This document shows, one piece after another, positions 1 to 7,814 of a stretch of DNA of 10,339 bases. The stretch lies in NCBI GenBank assembly GCA_945883615.1, contig CAMCYB010000057.1:1-10339 (forward strand), read 5' to 3'. Every line of letters starts with the position of its first letter. Position 1 is the stretch's first letter. The notes under the pieces are model-generated. The model did no database searches. It had not been told where the DNA came from and was given only the letters and a program-made list of their open reading frames with translations. The translations under genes and the position numbers were made by a program. Origin of the DNA: Bordetella parapertussis. GTDB taxonomy: Bacteria > Pseudomonadota > Gammaproteobacteria > Burkholderiales > Burkholderiaceae_B.

Positions 1-58
1 GCCGCGTTTGCTTACGCTTGGCATCGAATTCAATATCAGAAAAGCTCAATTGGGGCAT
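1..58 (-). CDS. IS5-family transposase, N-terminal fragment (runs off the left edge)
   Basis: Reading leftwards from the ATG at 58–56 gives MPQLSFSDIEFDAKRKQTR, open to the window edge. This matches the start of IS5-group DDE transposases, which typically begin with a short hydrophobic and acidic stretch and then a KRKQTRRE-like segment. Only 19 residues are visible, so the catalytic DDE residues cannot be checked. No clear Shine-Dalgarno sequence precedes the ATG, which is common for IS transposases. The gene points away from pepN, so it would not drive the host genes to its right. Confidence 0.75.
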   Translation of the reverse strand, partial: MPQLSFSDIEFDAKRKQTR

Positions 59-103
59 GATCGTGATCGAAAAATTTGCGATACTAATCAGACAATTAAC
101 CGC

Positions 104-134
104 GTCCCGAGTTCTCTGAATTCGGGGACTTTTT
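104..134 (+). terminator. Terminator-like hairpin inside the IS5 end, facing outwards
   Basis: CCCGAGTTC (106–114) pairs with GAATTCGGG (118–126) over a three-base loop, with one G–T pair. The stem extends by GT/AC across a one-base bulge (104–105 with 128–129). Five T residues follow at 130–134. The T run exists only in the plus direction, so as an intrinsic terminator it would stop plus-strand transcripts leaving the IS towards pepN. It could instead be an RNA hairpin that limits transposase expression. The structure is seen directly; the function is inferred. Confidence 0.5.
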
Positions 135-144
135 CAGAGTTTCC

Positions 145-148
145 CTAG
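145..148. repeat. Candidate IS5 target-site duplication (CTAG), one copy
   Basis: CTAG directly abuts the IS tip and fits the YTAR target consensus of IS5-group elements, which duplicate four bases on insertion. The partner copy would lie at the far end of the IS outside this window, so the duplication itself is not demonstrated. Confidence 0.5.
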
Positions 149-215
149 CCTAATTTTAAATCTTTACCTTTTTTAGACTTTATTTTTAGACTTTTTTTTA
201 GTCATCTTTCAATTC
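149..215. other. T-rich spacer with imperfect repeats
   Basis: A very T-rich stretch holding the repeated word TTTTTAGACTTT (around 170–181 and 183–194) and a third partial copy ending in TTTTAGTC near 203. No open reading frame or clear promoter is visible. It lies between the IS5 end and the terminator at 216, so it is probably the 3' trailer of the gene interrupted or displaced by the IS. Confidence 0.4.
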
Positions 216-248
216 AACCACTCAACCTTAGTATTTGAGTGGTTTTTT
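216..248 (+). terminator. Rho-independent terminator of a gene left of the window
   Basis: A perfect 10-bp stem, AACCACTCAA (216–225) with TTGAGTGGTT (235–244), closes a nine-base loop and runs into TTTTTT (243–248), then C and more T. This is a textbook intrinsic terminator in the plus direction. No plus-strand gene lies between the IS5 end and this stem, so it most likely served a gene now separated from it by the IS insertion. It also insulates pepN from upstream read-through. Confidence 0.8.
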
Positions 249-268
249 CTTTTGCGCGCTAACCCTCA

Positions 269-274
269 TACAAT
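269..274 (+). promoter_or_regulatory. Possible -10 element for pepN (TACAAT)
   Basis: TACAAT differs from the sigma-70 consensus at one base and lies just past the upstream terminator, about 35 bases before the preferred pepN start. No good -35 hexamer sits at the right distance: TTGCGC at 252–257 is only 11 bases upstream. pepN needs its own promoter because the terminator at 216–248 precedes it, but this exact site is uncertain. Confidence 0.3.
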
Positions 275-309
275 AGACAAATACTCATTTGATGGTGTTT
301 CGTTCAACT

Positions 310-3027
310 ATGACCATTTTTCGTTCAGACTACCAACTCTACCCCTTCAACATATCTGAAGTGCACCTTTCATTTGATTTAGACCCGGGTTCAACGCACG
401 TCGTGTCAACTCTCAAAGTCAGCGTAAAACCAGAGTCTCTTGGGGCAGATTTAGTTTTAAATGGTGAGGGTCTAACGCTTGAAAGCCTTTTGGTTGACGG
501 TCAAATCTGGCCCAAAACGCATTATGTGCATGACGACAAACACCTCGTCATCAAAAACTTACCCCCTTCATGTGAGTTAACACTCACCTCTGTGTGCCAA
601 CCCGAACAAAATGCAAGCCTAATGGGTTTATACATTTCGGGCCAACATTTTTTTACACAATGTGAAGCGCAAGGGTTCAGACGTATCACTTGGTTTGCCG
701 ACCGGCCTGATGTCATGTCGGTTTACACGGTGTCTATTCAAGCCAGTCAGGCCCAATACCCTGTCTTATTATCAAACGGCAACCTCATTTCAACTCGCTC
801 ATTACCTGATGGCAAGCAAGAATGCGTATGGCATGACCCCTTTCCTAAGCCCTGTTATTTATTTGCATTGGTTGCCGGTCAATTTGATTGTCGCGAAAAG
901 CATGTGCAAACCCAAAGTGGGCGTGACGTACTACTACAAATTTATAGCGACGTAGGCACTTTAAATCAAACCGAATGGGCGATGCAAAGCCTTGTGCAAT
1001 CTCTTCAATGGGACGAGCAGCGATACAACCTAGAACTTGACCTTGAACGCTTTATGATTGTTGCAGCGCGCGATTTCAATATGGGTGCGATGGAAAATAA
1101 AGGCTTAAATATTTTTAATGCCGCATACGTTTTAGCCGATGCTCAAACCGCAACAGACAGTAGCTTTTCGGCAGTACAGGCCGTTATCGGTCACGAGTAT
1201 TTTCATAACTGGACAGGTAATCGCGTGACATGCCGCGATTGGTTTGATTTAAGCCTTAAAGAAGGTCTCACTGTTTTTCGTGATCAGTCTTTTACGGCAG
1301 ACATGATGGCACATGAGCTAACAGATCAAGCGGCTGCCAGCGCTCGGGCTATTAAACGAATTGATGATGTGATTACGTTACGTGCAGTTCAGTTTCCTGA
1401 AGACAATGGGCCTATGGCTCACCCAATCAGGCCTGAAAGCTACCAAGAAATTAGTAATTTTTATACGGCAACGGTTTACGAGAAAGGCTCAGAAGTGATT
1501 CGCATGATTCACACCTTGCTCGGCGAAGACACCTTTCAATTAGGTATGCGCACTTACTTTCAACGTCATGATGGTCAAGCGGTGACCTGTGATGACTTTT
1601 TGAATGCCATGGAATGGGCATGGCAACAAGAAAACCCTGAACACAATTTAAAGGTGTTCAGGCGTTGGTATAGCCAAGCGGGCACCCCAACCGTCAAGGT
1701 CGACATTAACATGCACAGTGAAGGGTCAGGTTGCTTGATGACCTTGTCACAACACTGTGCACCGATTGGTGTTGAGCGTGAAGCAGGCTTAGTTAAGCAG
1801 CCCTTTCACATACCCTTTGCAATAGGTTTTGTTAATGAAAAAGGTCAGTCTATTGCTCTGCATGCCAAACCCATTGACGCCCAAGCGCAACATGGCGCGT
1901 TAAATGACGTTAAACCTGGCAAATCGTTACTATTGAACTTACTTGAGGCAGAGCAAAGCTGGGAAGTATTAGGTCTTGAACCGGGTGCCGTGCCATCATT
2001 ATTACGAGGCTTTTCTGCCCCAGTTCGGGTTGAATCAAATATCAGCCAAAATGATTTAACGCACTTAGCCCAATATGATGACAATGCTTTTGTTCGCTGG
2101 GAATCAACCCAATCACTTATAGCGCAACATTTACTAAAATCAGCCCAACATTGGCGCACCCATGCAACCACGATTGCTCCGTCACACGAATTACTAAATC
2201 TGCTTAAGGCACAATTAAATGATACCCATATTGACGCAGGCTACATGACGCGTTTAATTGGCCTACCGAGCGATAAGTATTTACTTGAATGCATGTCGCG
2301 TATGGATCCGTTATCAATCGCGCATGCACGACTGAATTATCAAAAAACACTGGGTTTAAAACTGGCCGACACCTTATTCGCTGCAATTGAAAGAGTCGCC
2401 GTGGCAAAACCTTACCAACCTAACCCCCAACAGTCAAGTCAACGTGCATTCACTCATGTAGCACTAAACTGGTTATGCTGTGCCGATAACATTGAGGCGA
2501 TTAACTTAACCACCACTCGTTATGAACAGGCTGACAATCTGACAGACCGTATGGGTGCGATGGCAGCACTTTCAATGAGTACACAGCATAGTCATTACGC
2601 AGATACCCTGACAGATTTTTATGAATCTTGGCAACATGAAGCGTTGGTCATTGATAAGTGGTTTGCGCTACAAGCAGTCAACCCCAGTGCAACCAGCGCG
2701 ACTATTCAAGGCATGATGCAACACCCCGCATTTAATTTGCGAAACCCAAATCGTGCGCGTTCCGTTATCTTTCAGTTTTGTAGCAATAACCCTTTTGGCT
2801 TTCATCAAGAAGATGCCACAGGCTATGATTTCTGGGCGCATCAAGTCATTGCAATTGATGCCTTTAACCCTGAAATAGCTGCCCGGCTTGCTCGTGTGCC
2901 TGACCATTGGGCAAGGCATATTGAGCCCGCCCAATCTGCAATGAAAATTGCACTACAAAAAGTACACGCACATCATGGGTTATCTAACAATACACTTGAA
3001 ATTATTTCTAAATCACTCACACTTTAA
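310..3027 (+). CDS. pepN: Aminopeptidase N (M1 zinc metallopeptidase)
   Basis: A cytosolic M1-family aminopeptidase that removes N-terminal residues from peptides, completing protein turnover. With the ATG at 310 it has 905 residues; the E. coli enzyme has 870. The N-terminal beta domain is followed by the catalytic domain, with the exopeptidase motif GAMEN at 259–263 and HEYFH at 295–299. The third zinc ligand is E318 in LKEGLT, giving the expected HEXXH-18-E spacing. [12 protein letters not shown] near residue 390 carries the transition-state tyrosine. An Ig-like domain and the helical C-terminal domain follow, including [11 protein letters not shown] and [12 protein letters not shown] segments typical of bacterial PepN. 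The frame stays open back to a TTG at 289 and an ATG at 292, but neither has a clear ribosome binding site. The 310 start places the motifs within two residues of their E. coli positions. It is followed after 32 nt by fbp and probably co-transcribed. No damage is seen. Confidence 0.96.
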   Translation: MTIFRSDYQLYPFNISEVHLSFDLDPGSTHVVSTLKVSVKPESLGADLVLNGEGLTLESLLVDGQIWPKTHYVHDDKHLVIKNLPPSCELTLTSVCQPEQNASLMGLYISGQHFFTQCEAQGFRRITWFADRPDVMSVYTVSIQASQAQYPVLLSNGNLISTRSLPDGKQECVWHDPFPKPCYLFALVAGQFDCREKHVQTQSGRDVLLQIYSDVGTLNQTEWAMQSLVQSLQWDEQRYNLELDLERFMIVAARDFNMGAMENKGLNIFNAAYVLADAQTATDSSFSAVQAVIGHEYFHNWTGNRVTCRDWFDLSLKEGLTVFRDQSFTADMMAHELTDQAAASARAIKRIDDVITLRAVQFPEDNGPMAHPIRPESYQEISNFYTATVYEKGSEVIRMIHTLLGEDTFQLGMRTYFQRHDGQAVTCDDFLNAMEWAWQQENPEHNLKVFRRWYSQAGTPTVKVDINMHSEGSGCLMTLSQHCAPIGVEREAGLVKQPFHIPFAIGFVNEKGQSIALHAKPIDAQAQHGALNDVKPGKSLLLNLLEAEQSWEVLGLEPGAVPSLLRGFSAPVRVESNISQNDLTHLAQYDDNAFVRWESTQSLIAQHLLKSAQHWRTHATTIAPSHELLNLLKAQLNDTHIDAGYMTRLIGLPSDKYLLECMSRMDPLSIAHARLNYQKTLGLKLADTLFAAIERVAVAKPYQPNPQQSSQRAFTHVALNWLCCADNIEAINLTTTRYEQADNLTDRMGAMAALSMSTQHSHYADTLTDFYESWQHEALVIDKWFALQAVNPSATSATIQGMMQHPAFNLRNPNRARSVIFQFCSNNPFGFHQEDATGYDFWAHQVIAIDAFNPEIAARLARVPDHWARHIEPAQSAMKIALQKVHAHHGLSNNTLEIISKSLTL

Positions 3028-3059
3028 AATTTAATTTAGCGAATCGAGCTTATCAAATC

Positions 3060-4076
3060 ATGAAAAGAAAAACACTGACTCAGTACCTTGTCGAGCAGCA
3101 AAGATCGGCCAACGCCTTGCATGCTGAATTAAGGCTACTAATAGAAATCGTTTCACGTGCATGCAAAACCATTAGTCACTCTGTCAGCAAAGGCGCCTTA
3201 GGTGGTGTACTGGGTAGTCTTGAAAGTGAAAACGTACAAGGTGAAGTTCAAAAGAAACTTGACGTTATTTCAAACGAAGTTTTACTTGAAGCCAACGAGT
3301 GGGGGGGGCATTTAGCTGCCATGGCCTCTGAAGAAATGGAAACCATTCACCTCATTCCGAACCGCTACCCAAAAGGGGAATACTTGCTTTTATTTGACCC
3401 TTTAGATGGTTCATCAAACATCGACGTAAACGTGTCGATCGGTACTATTTTTTCAGTCTTAAAAGCACCGGCTTCCGCCTCGGGTCGTGACATAAATGAA
3501 AGTGACTTTTTACAACCTGGTCACGCCCAAGTTGCCGCAGGTTATGCCATTTACGGGCCACAAACCATGTTGGTTTTAACCATTGGTCAAGGTGTCGTGG
3601 GTTTCACCCTTGATCGTGAAATGGGCTCGTGGGTGCTTACCCATGAAAAACTCACCATTCCTGACGATACAAAAGAATTTTCAATCAACATGTCTAATAT
3701 GCGTCATTGGGCACCACCCATGAAGCGCTACATACAAGAGTTTTTAGACGGTGCTGCAGGTGAGCGTGAAAAAAACTTCAATATGCGCTGGATCGCCTCA
3801 ATGGTTGCCGATGTGCATCGCCTTATAACCCGTGGTGGTGTTTTTATGTACCCATGGGACGATCGCGAACCCAACAAACCTGGCAAACTACGTTTAATGT
3901 ATGAAGCTAACCCCATGAGTATGCTCGTTGAACAGGCCGGCGGCATGGCCACCAATGGGTCACAACGCATTCTTGACATCATGCCCAGTGCACTTCATGA
4001 ACGTGTCAGCGTGATCTTAGGCTCAAAGAATGAAGTGGCCCGCGTGACGAAATATCACCTTGACGCAACGACATGA
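3060..4076 (+). CDS. fbp: Fructose-1,6-bisphosphatase, class I
   Basis: Hydrolyses fructose 1,6-bisphosphate to fructose 6-phosphate in the cytoplasm, the committed step of gluconeogenesis (and of the Calvin cycle where present). The 338-residue protein has the class I metal-binding and catalytic segment [16 protein letters not shown] (113–128), the acidic SEEME (90–94), and the substrate-binding family signature [12 protein letters not shown] (275–286). Length is normal for the family (about 330–340). It lies 32 nt after pepN on the same strand with only a weak GAG upstream of its ATG, so it probably depends on pepN transcription. A run of eight G (3301–3308) falls in frame in the WGG codons at 81–83. 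A promoter of its own is not evident. The identification is secure; whether it is the only FBPase in the cell cannot be seen here. Confidence 0.97.
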   Translation: MKRKTLTQYLVEQQRSANALHAELRLLIEIVSRACKTISHSVSKGALGGVLGSLESENVQGEVQKKLDVISNEVLLEANEWGGHLAAMASEEMETIHLIPNRYPKGEYLLLFDPLDGSSNIDVNVSIGTIFSVLKAPASASGRDINESDFLQPGHAQVAAGYAIYGPQTMLVLTIGQGVVGFTLDREMGSWVLTHEKLTIPDDTKEFSINMSNMRHWAPPMKRYIQEFLDGAAGEREKNFNMRWIASMVADVHRLITRGGVFMYPWDDREPNKPGKLRLMYEANPMSMLVEQAGGMATNGSQRILDIMPSALHERVSVILGSKNEVARVTKYHLDATT

Positions 4077-4203
4077 TCATCATAAAACTGAGATAAAGCT
4101 GAGATAAAACGTGTCAGCAAATAAAGGCTACACACATTTTATTTCGCATGCTTGAGCGTTATTGGCATAATCGGCGACTTATTCTTTTTGCAAGGTCTCA
4201 TTC
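4077..4203 (+). promoter_or_regulatory. fbp–SemiSWEET intergenic region with weak promoter and short repeat
   Basis: CTGAGATAAA occurs twice in direct orientation at 4088–4097 and 4099–4108 (11-base period). The second copy also begins a small GCTGA/TCAGC stem (4098–4102 with 4114–4118) without a T run, so it is at best a poor terminator. A promoter can be proposed with TTCGCA at 4143–4148, a 17-base spacer and CATAAT at 4166–4171. The AAGG at 4192–4195 is a well-placed ribosome binding site, eight bases before the ATG at 4204. The ribosome binding site is the best supported element; the promoter is tentative. Confidence 0.4.
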
Positions 4204-4482
4204 ATGAACATTGAGTACGTCGGTTATTTGGCAGCCATCTTAACGTCGGCCTCTTTTTTTGTGCAGGCCATGAAATCTTTCAAGACTCGTGATTTGTCTG
4301 GCATTTCACTGGGCATGTACGCCATGTTCACCCTAGGGGTGATTTTTTGGCTGGTTTACGGCATCTTAATTGAAAAGTGGCCACTTATTTTGACCAACTT
4401 GTTTACTTTAGCTTTTGCAGCAAGTGTGTTGATACTCAAAATTCGCCAAGTCTTGCAAACCAAAGCCACCCTGCGCACGTAA
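4204..4482 (+). CDS. SemiSWEET family small sugar transporter (MtN3/saliva, PQ-loop-like)
   Basis: A 92-residue inner-membrane protein with three predicted membrane helices (about 4–22, 36–56, 60–81) and a basic C-terminal tail. This is the single three-helix bundle of bacterial SemiSWEETs, which work as dimers to carry sugars down their gradient. Supporting segments are LTSASFFVQ in helix 1, the loop TRDLSGISLGMYAMF before helix 2, and W49 and N65, which sit where the substrate-contacting Trp and Asn occur in characterised SemiSWEETs. The usual PQ pair in helix 1 is VQ here (V20–Q21), so the hinge proline is missing. It follows fbp on the same strand after 127 nt and has its own ribosome binding site. 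The family is well supported; the substrate is unknown. Confidence 0.88.
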   Translation: MNIEYVGYLAAILTSASFFVQAMKSFKTRDLSGISLGMYAMFTLGVIFWLVYGILIEKWPLILTNLFTLAFAASVLILKIRQVLQTKATLRT

Positions 4483-4514
4483 AAAATACCTTACAAGCAA
4501 ACCCAAGCGCACAC

Positions 4515-4545
4515 TGCCACCTTAATACTAGAAATTTAGGTGGCA
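4515..4545 (+). terminator. Possible terminator stem downstream of the SemiSWEET gene
   Basis: TGCCACCT (4515–4522) pairs with AGGTGGCA (4538–4545) across a 15-base loop, and a few more bases pair outside one mismatch. The T run after it is poor (ATGTTTAA). The left arm can also pair by its TGCCAC with any GTGGCA in the adjacent array; pairing with unit 4 at 4582 would put TTTTT (4591–4595) just downstream, a better terminator. It lies between the convergent SemiSWEET and quinone oxidoreductase genes, where a terminator is expected. Confidence 0.4.
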
Positions 4546-4620
4546 ATGTTTAAGTGGCATTGTTTAAGTGGCATTGTTTAAGTGGCAATGTTTTTAGTGG
4601 CAGTGTTTAGATAGCAATTT
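4540..4620. repeat. 14-bp tandem repeat array (five units plus a degenerate one)
   Basis: The unit GTGGCAATGTTTAA is repeated head to tail. Unit 1 is 4540–4553, unit 2 is 4554–4567 and unit 3 is 4568–4581; units 2 and 3 are identical. Unit 4 (4582–4596) carries an extra T, unit 5 (4597–4610) is diverged, and a decayed copy TAGCAATTT follows at 4612–4620. The near-identity of units 1–3 points to recent slippage or unequal exchange. There is no open frame across it. It occupies the convergent intergenic space, so it may be neutral. Confidence 0.85.
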
Positions 4621-4666
4621 ATTCGGTTTAAACGTCAAAATTGCATGACTAAAATGCACGTCATAC

Positions 4667-5653
4667 TCACTCTAAGTTAAAAACAGTCGCACCCATTGTC
4701 TGACGCGCCGCTAAGGCAGCGTGTGCCTGAGGGGCTTGATCTAAGCTGTAACGCTGCTCAATTGAGACTTTAATCTTTTTCTTTAAGATCAAACCAAATA
4801 GTTCATCAGCAGCGGCTTGAAGTTTCTCTGGGGTGTTGACGTGTGTTGCCACGGTCGGACGCGTAACAAACAAAGAACCTTTAACAGCCAAAATACCCAG
4901 GTTAACGTTTTCAACTTGGCCTGAAGCATTACCAAAACTTACCATCAAGCCACGGGGCTCTATGCAATCTAACGAGCTTTCCCATGTATCTTTACCCACG
5001 CCGTCATACACGACAGGTACTTTTTTGCCATGAGTGAGTTCAAGCACCCGCTCAACAATATTTTCTTTACTGTAATCAATGGTTTCCCATGCGCCATGTT
5101 GCTTAGCTACGGCTGCTTTTTCAGGTGAAGACACTGTACCAATTAATTTGACACCTAATGCACGCGCCCATTGGCAGGCAATCAGGCCGACACCACCCGC
5201 GGCAGCGTGAAATAGAATTTTTTCATGGCCTTGCAAACGGTAGGTTTGGCGGAATAAATACTGAACCGTTAAACCTTTAAGCATCACTGCTGCGGCATCT
5301 TCATAGGAAATTTTATTGGGTAACTTGACCAAATTATTTTGTGGCACATTACGAATATAGGCATATGCACCAATTGGGCTTTGACCATACGCAACCCGAT
5401 CGCCCACTTTAAAACGCTTAACTTCTTTACCCACTGCAATGACTTCACCCGCACCTTCAAAACCTAAACCATGCGGAAGCGGTGAGTTGTAAAGCCCTGT
5501 TCTAAAGTAAATATCAATAAAATTTAAGCCGACAGCATATTGGCGCACAGTGACTTCATGCTCGGCCGGAGGGGCAACAGCCACCTCAACCATAGTCATG
5601 ACATTGGCATCGCCGTGCTGCTCGATACGAATGGCTTTAGTGAGCATATTCAT
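4667..5653 (-). CDS. qor: Quinone oxidoreductase, zinc-independent MDR family (Qor/zeta-crystallin type)
   Basis: A 328-residue cytosolic NADPH-dependent oxidoreductase of the medium-chain dehydrogenase/reductase superfamily; the E. coli Qor it resembles has 327 residues. Members reduce quinones or other activated alkenes. The N-terminal GroES-like domain holds VGLNFIDIYFRTGLY (41–55) and GLGFEGAGEV (62–71). The Rossmann domain has the nucleotide-binding AAAGGVG at 150–156 followed by LIACQWARALG. The catalytic-zinc ligands of alcohol dehydrogenases are absent, as expected for this branch. The ATG at 5653 follows AGGGGA (5666–5661 on the minus strand) by seven bases; a second ATG at 5647 is possible. 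It is a lone minus-strand gene, convergent with the SemiSWEET gene and divergent from yebC. The family is certain; the exact substrate is not. Confidence 0.92.
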   Translation of the reverse strand: MNMLTKAIRIEQHGDANVMTMVEVAVAPPAEHEVTVRQYAVGLNFIDIYFRTGLYNSPLPHGLGFEGAGEVIAVGKEVKRFKVGDRVAYGQSPIGAYAYIRNVPQNNLVKLPNKISYEDAAAVMLKGLTVQYLFRQTYRLQGHEKILFHAAAGGVGLIACQWARALGVKLIGTVSSPEKAAVAKQHGAWETIDYSKENIVERVLELTHGKKVPVVYDGVGKDTWESSLDCIEPRGLMVSFGNASGQVENVNLGILAVKGSLFVTRPTVATHVNTPEKLQAAADELFGLILKKKIKVSIEQRYSLDQAPQAHAALAARQTMGATVFNLE

Positions 5654-5770
5654 AGGTTATTCCCCTAAGTTAAACGGTTAAAAAAGAGTCGATTTGATGT
5701 TATTGCAACAAACGCTCAGTGTATCGCTTGGCGCGCTAAAATAGCGTTTTAATGAAGGTTTAAAAAAATT
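5654..5770. promoter_or_regulatory. Divergent qor–yebC intergenic region, promoters for both directions
   Basis: This 117-base region must hold the promoters for qor (leftwards) and for the yebC operon (rightwards). A hyphenated palindrome CGCTA-AAA-TAGCG lies at 5734–5746 and contains a possible plus-strand -10 box TAAAAT (5737–5742), so it could be an operator over the promoter. It is followed by TTTT, so a short terminator-like hairpin is an alternative. TGTT-ATTGC-AACA (5698–5710) is a second short dyad. I found no convincing -35 boxes. GAAGG (5754–5758) is the likely yebC ribosome binding site, at a long 12-base spacing. Confidence 0.4.
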
Positions 5771-6505
5771 ATGGCAGGACACAGCAAATGGGCCAATATT
5801 CAGCATCGTAAAAGGCGGCAAGACGCCAAACGTGGCAAATTATGGACCAAAATCATTAGAGAGTTAACCGTCGCAGCACGTGCTGGTGGGGGTGACCCTG
5901 ATGCAAACCCCAGACTTCGACTGGTTTGGGACAAAGCGATGAGCGCCAATATGCCCAAAGACAATGTGCAACGAGCCATTGCTCGCGGCGTAGGCGGCGC
6001 TGATGGTGATAATTATGACGAAATTCGTTACGAAGGTTATGGCCCAAATGGCGCTGCAGTTATTGTTGACTGCATGACCGATAACCGTACCCGAACCGTA
6101 GCTGATGTTCGCCACGCCTTCACAAAAAATGGCGGCAACATGGGCCAAGAAGGTTCGGTGGCTTTCACCTTTCAGCACTGCGGCCAGTTCTTATTTGCAC
6201 CGGGCACGTCTGAAGACAAAGTCATGGAAGCTGCTCTCGAAGCGGGCGCTGATGATGTGATCACCGACGACGAGGGTGTTATTGAAGTGCTTTGCCAACC
6301 GACACAATTTAGTGTTGTTCAAGCCGCCATTAAAGCAGCGGGCCTCACACCTGAAATGGCTGATGTCATTATGAAGCCTCAAGTTGAAATTTCCTTAACA
6401 GGTGATGACAGTGTGCGCATGCAAAAGTTACTTGACACGCTCGATTCGCTTGATGACGTGCAAGAGGTTTACACCAACGCCGTTTTTCCAGATTCAGAAG
6501 GTTAA
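5771..6505 (+). CDS. yebC: YebC/TACO1-family protein (translation-associated / putative transcriptional regulator)
   Basis: A 244-residue cytosolic protein of the YebC/PmpR family, full length (about 240–250 is usual). The hallmark N-terminus [22 protein letters not shown] is present, followed by the family segments [46 protein letters not shown] and [12 protein letters not shown]. Members were first described as DNA-binding regulators such as PmpR. More recent work ties the family, including mitochondrial TACO1, to translation of proline-rich stretches, so the name in databases (transcriptional regulatory protein) may mislead. It opens the plus-strand operon; purD starts only three bases after its stop. 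Overlapping antisense frames are shadows of its codon usage. Confidence 0.95.
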   Translation: MAGHSKWANIQHRKRRQDAKRGKLWTKIIRELTVAARAGGGDPDANPRLRLVWDKAMSANMPKDNVQRAIARGVGGADGDNYDEIRYEGYGPNGAAVIVDCMTDNRTRTVADVRHAFTKNGGNMGQEGSVAFTFQHCGQFLFAPGTSEDKVMEAALEAGADDVITDDEGVIEVLCQPTQFSVVQAAIKAAGLTPEMADVIMKPQVEISLTGDDSVRMQKLLDTLDSLDDVQEVYTNAVFPDSEG

Positions 6506-6508
6506 AGA

Positions 6509-7795
6509 ATGAAATTGTTAGTTATTGGTTCAGGTGGTCGTGAACACGCCATGGTTTGGAAATTACAGTCCTCGCCAGCAGTCACACATATTTACGTGGC
6601 GCCCGGCAACGGTGGCACAGCTCAAATGCAAGGTGTTACCAATATTGCTATTGAAGACCCACACGATCTACGAGATTTTGCGCAAGCACACAAAATTGAT
6701 TTGACAATTGTCGGCCCCGAAGCACCCTTAGCTAAGGGTGTTGTCGATATTTTTAGATCTTCTGAATTACGTATTTTTGGACCGACTCAGGCGGCGGCTC
6801 AGCTTGAAAGCTCAAAAGATTTTGCAAAGCAGTTCATGCAGCGTCATGGCATTCCTACGGCAGCCTATCAAACCTTTACCGATGCACAATTAGCGCATCA
6901 ATATATCGATGCACAAGGTGCACCCATTGTTATCAAGGCAGACGGCTTAGCAGCTGGTAAAGGTGTTGTGGTCGCTACGTCCCTTGAGGAAGCCCATGCT
7001 GCGGTTCAATCTATGTTGGGTGACGCCAAACTCGGTCAGGCGGGTGCACGCGTTGTGATTGAATCTTGCCTGATGGGTGAGGAAGCAAGCTTTATTGTTA
7101 TTTGTGACGGTAAACATATTGTTGCACTCGCCACCAGTCAAGACCATAAACGCTTAAAAGACGGTGACAAAGGACCCAACACCGGCGGTATGGGGGCATA
7201 TTCACCTGCGCCAGTTGTGTCGCCTTTGATACACGAGCGTTTAATGAAAGAAGTGATTGAGCCCACTATTGAAGGTATGCATAATGATGGCATACCTTTT
7301 CAGGGGTTTTTATATGCCGGCATCATGATTGGCGAAGGCCCAGATGCAACAAGACCGCTTGGCGTGCTTGAATTTAACTGTCGCTTAGGTGACCCTGAAA
7401 CACAACCCATCTTGATGCGCTTTCAAAGTGATCTGGTCTCGTTATTTATGCATGCAACTAACGGCTCATTGAACCAAGCTGACGTGTTATGGGACGCTCG
7501 GCCAGCAATTGGTATTGTTATGGCAAGTAGCGGTTACCCAGAGCAAACCATAACGGGCGATGTCATCACCAACATACCCGCACCGAAAGATGATTGTGTC
7601 GTGTTTCATGCCGGTACAGGCTTTAACGACTCGGTCACGCTAACCGCAGGTGGCCGCGTTTTGTGTGTTACGGCCCTAGGCGAAGATTTAGCTCAAGCTC
7701 GAACCAGAGCCTATGCAGCCGTTGACCAAATTAAATTTGAAGGCGCACAATTTCGGCGAGATATTGGCTGGCGTGCGCTCAATTCACAAAATTAA
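6509..7795 (+). CDS. purD: Phosphoribosylamine–glycine ligase (GAR synthetase)
   Basis: Catalyses the second step of purine synthesis: ATP-dependent joining of glycine to 5-phosphoribosylamine. The 428-residue protein matches the family length (E. coli 429). It starts with GSGGREHA (7–14), has the ATP-grasp core with [16 protein letters not shown] (141–156), and carries the family signature RLGDPE within [12 protein letters not shown] (288–299), the metal- and ATP-binding region. The ATG at 6509 has GAAGG at 6497–6501, seven bases away and overlapping the end of yebC, which suggests coupled translation. hemF follows after 19 nt. In many gammaproteobacteria purD sits with purH instead; the yebC–purD–hemF setting is one I associate with Burkholderiales. 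No damage is seen. Confidence 0.97.
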   Translation: MKLLVIGSGGREHAMVWKLQSSPAVTHIYVAPGNGGTAQMQGVTNIAIEDPHDLRDFAQAHKIDLTIVGPEAPLAKGVVDIFRSSELRIFGPTQAAAQLESSKDFAKQFMQRHGIPTAAYQTFTDAQLAHQYIDAQGAPIVIKADGLAAGKGVVVATSLEEAHAAVQSMLGDAKLGQAGARVVIESCLMGEEASFIVICDGKHIVALATSQDHKRLKDGDKGPNTGGMGAYSPAPVVSPLIHERLMKEVIEPTIEGMHNDGIPFQGFLYAGIMIGEGPDATRPLGVLEFNCRLGDPETQPILMRFQSDLVSLFMHATNGSLNQADVLWDARPAIGIVMASSGYPEQTITGDVITNIPAPKDDCVVFHAGTGFNDSVTLTAGGRVLCVTALGEDLAQARTRAYAAVDQIKFEGAQFRRDIGWRALNSQN

Positions 7796-7814
7796 TAGCG
7801 CTGGAACATTGATC

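Larger units (their letters stand above)
1..144 (-). mobile_element. IS5-family insertion sequence, left (transposase-start) end, partial
   Basis: This is the terminal part of an IS element that continues beyond the left edge of the window. Read on the minus strand, the tip from 144 inwards is GGAAACTCTGAAAAAGTCCC, which has the look of an IS5-group terminal inverted repeat. It is followed by a non-coding stretch and then the start of a transposase at 58. The four bases directly outside the tip (145–148) are CTAG, which fits the YTAR target duplicated by IS5-group elements. The opposite end and the second target copy are outside the window, so the boundary rests on the tip sequence, the target motif and the transposase start. 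The family assignment is from memory of IS5-type proteins. Confidence 0.8.

Noticed and set aside
289..309. Upstream TTG (289) or ATG (292) as the pepN start
   Set aside because: Neither has a clear ribosome binding site, and the start at 310 aligns the GAMEN and HEXXH motifs best with E. coli PepN. It remains possible.
1845..2171. A 108-codon open frame antisense to pepN
   Set aside because: It is fully covered by the clearly conserved pepN frame, with no family resemblance and no regulatory context of its own.
4540..4620. CRISPR array
   Set aside because: The units are only 14 bp and directly adjacent, with no spacers, and there are no cas genes in the window.
4614..4644. Inverted repeat GCAATTT/AAATTGC as a qor terminator
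   Set aside because: The arms are AT-rich and 17 bases apart, with no T run on the minus strand; too weak to call.
5864..6178. A 104-codon open frame antisense to yebC
   Set aside because: It lies wholly inside yebC, has no recognisable domain or ribosome binding site, and its composition is that of a reverse-frame shadow.
7713..7814. N-terminal extension of hemF into purD
   Set aside because: The extra 34 codons begin at a non-ATG codon, read in another frame through the conserved purD end, and do not resemble any HemF N-terminus; the ATG at 7815 fits the family length.
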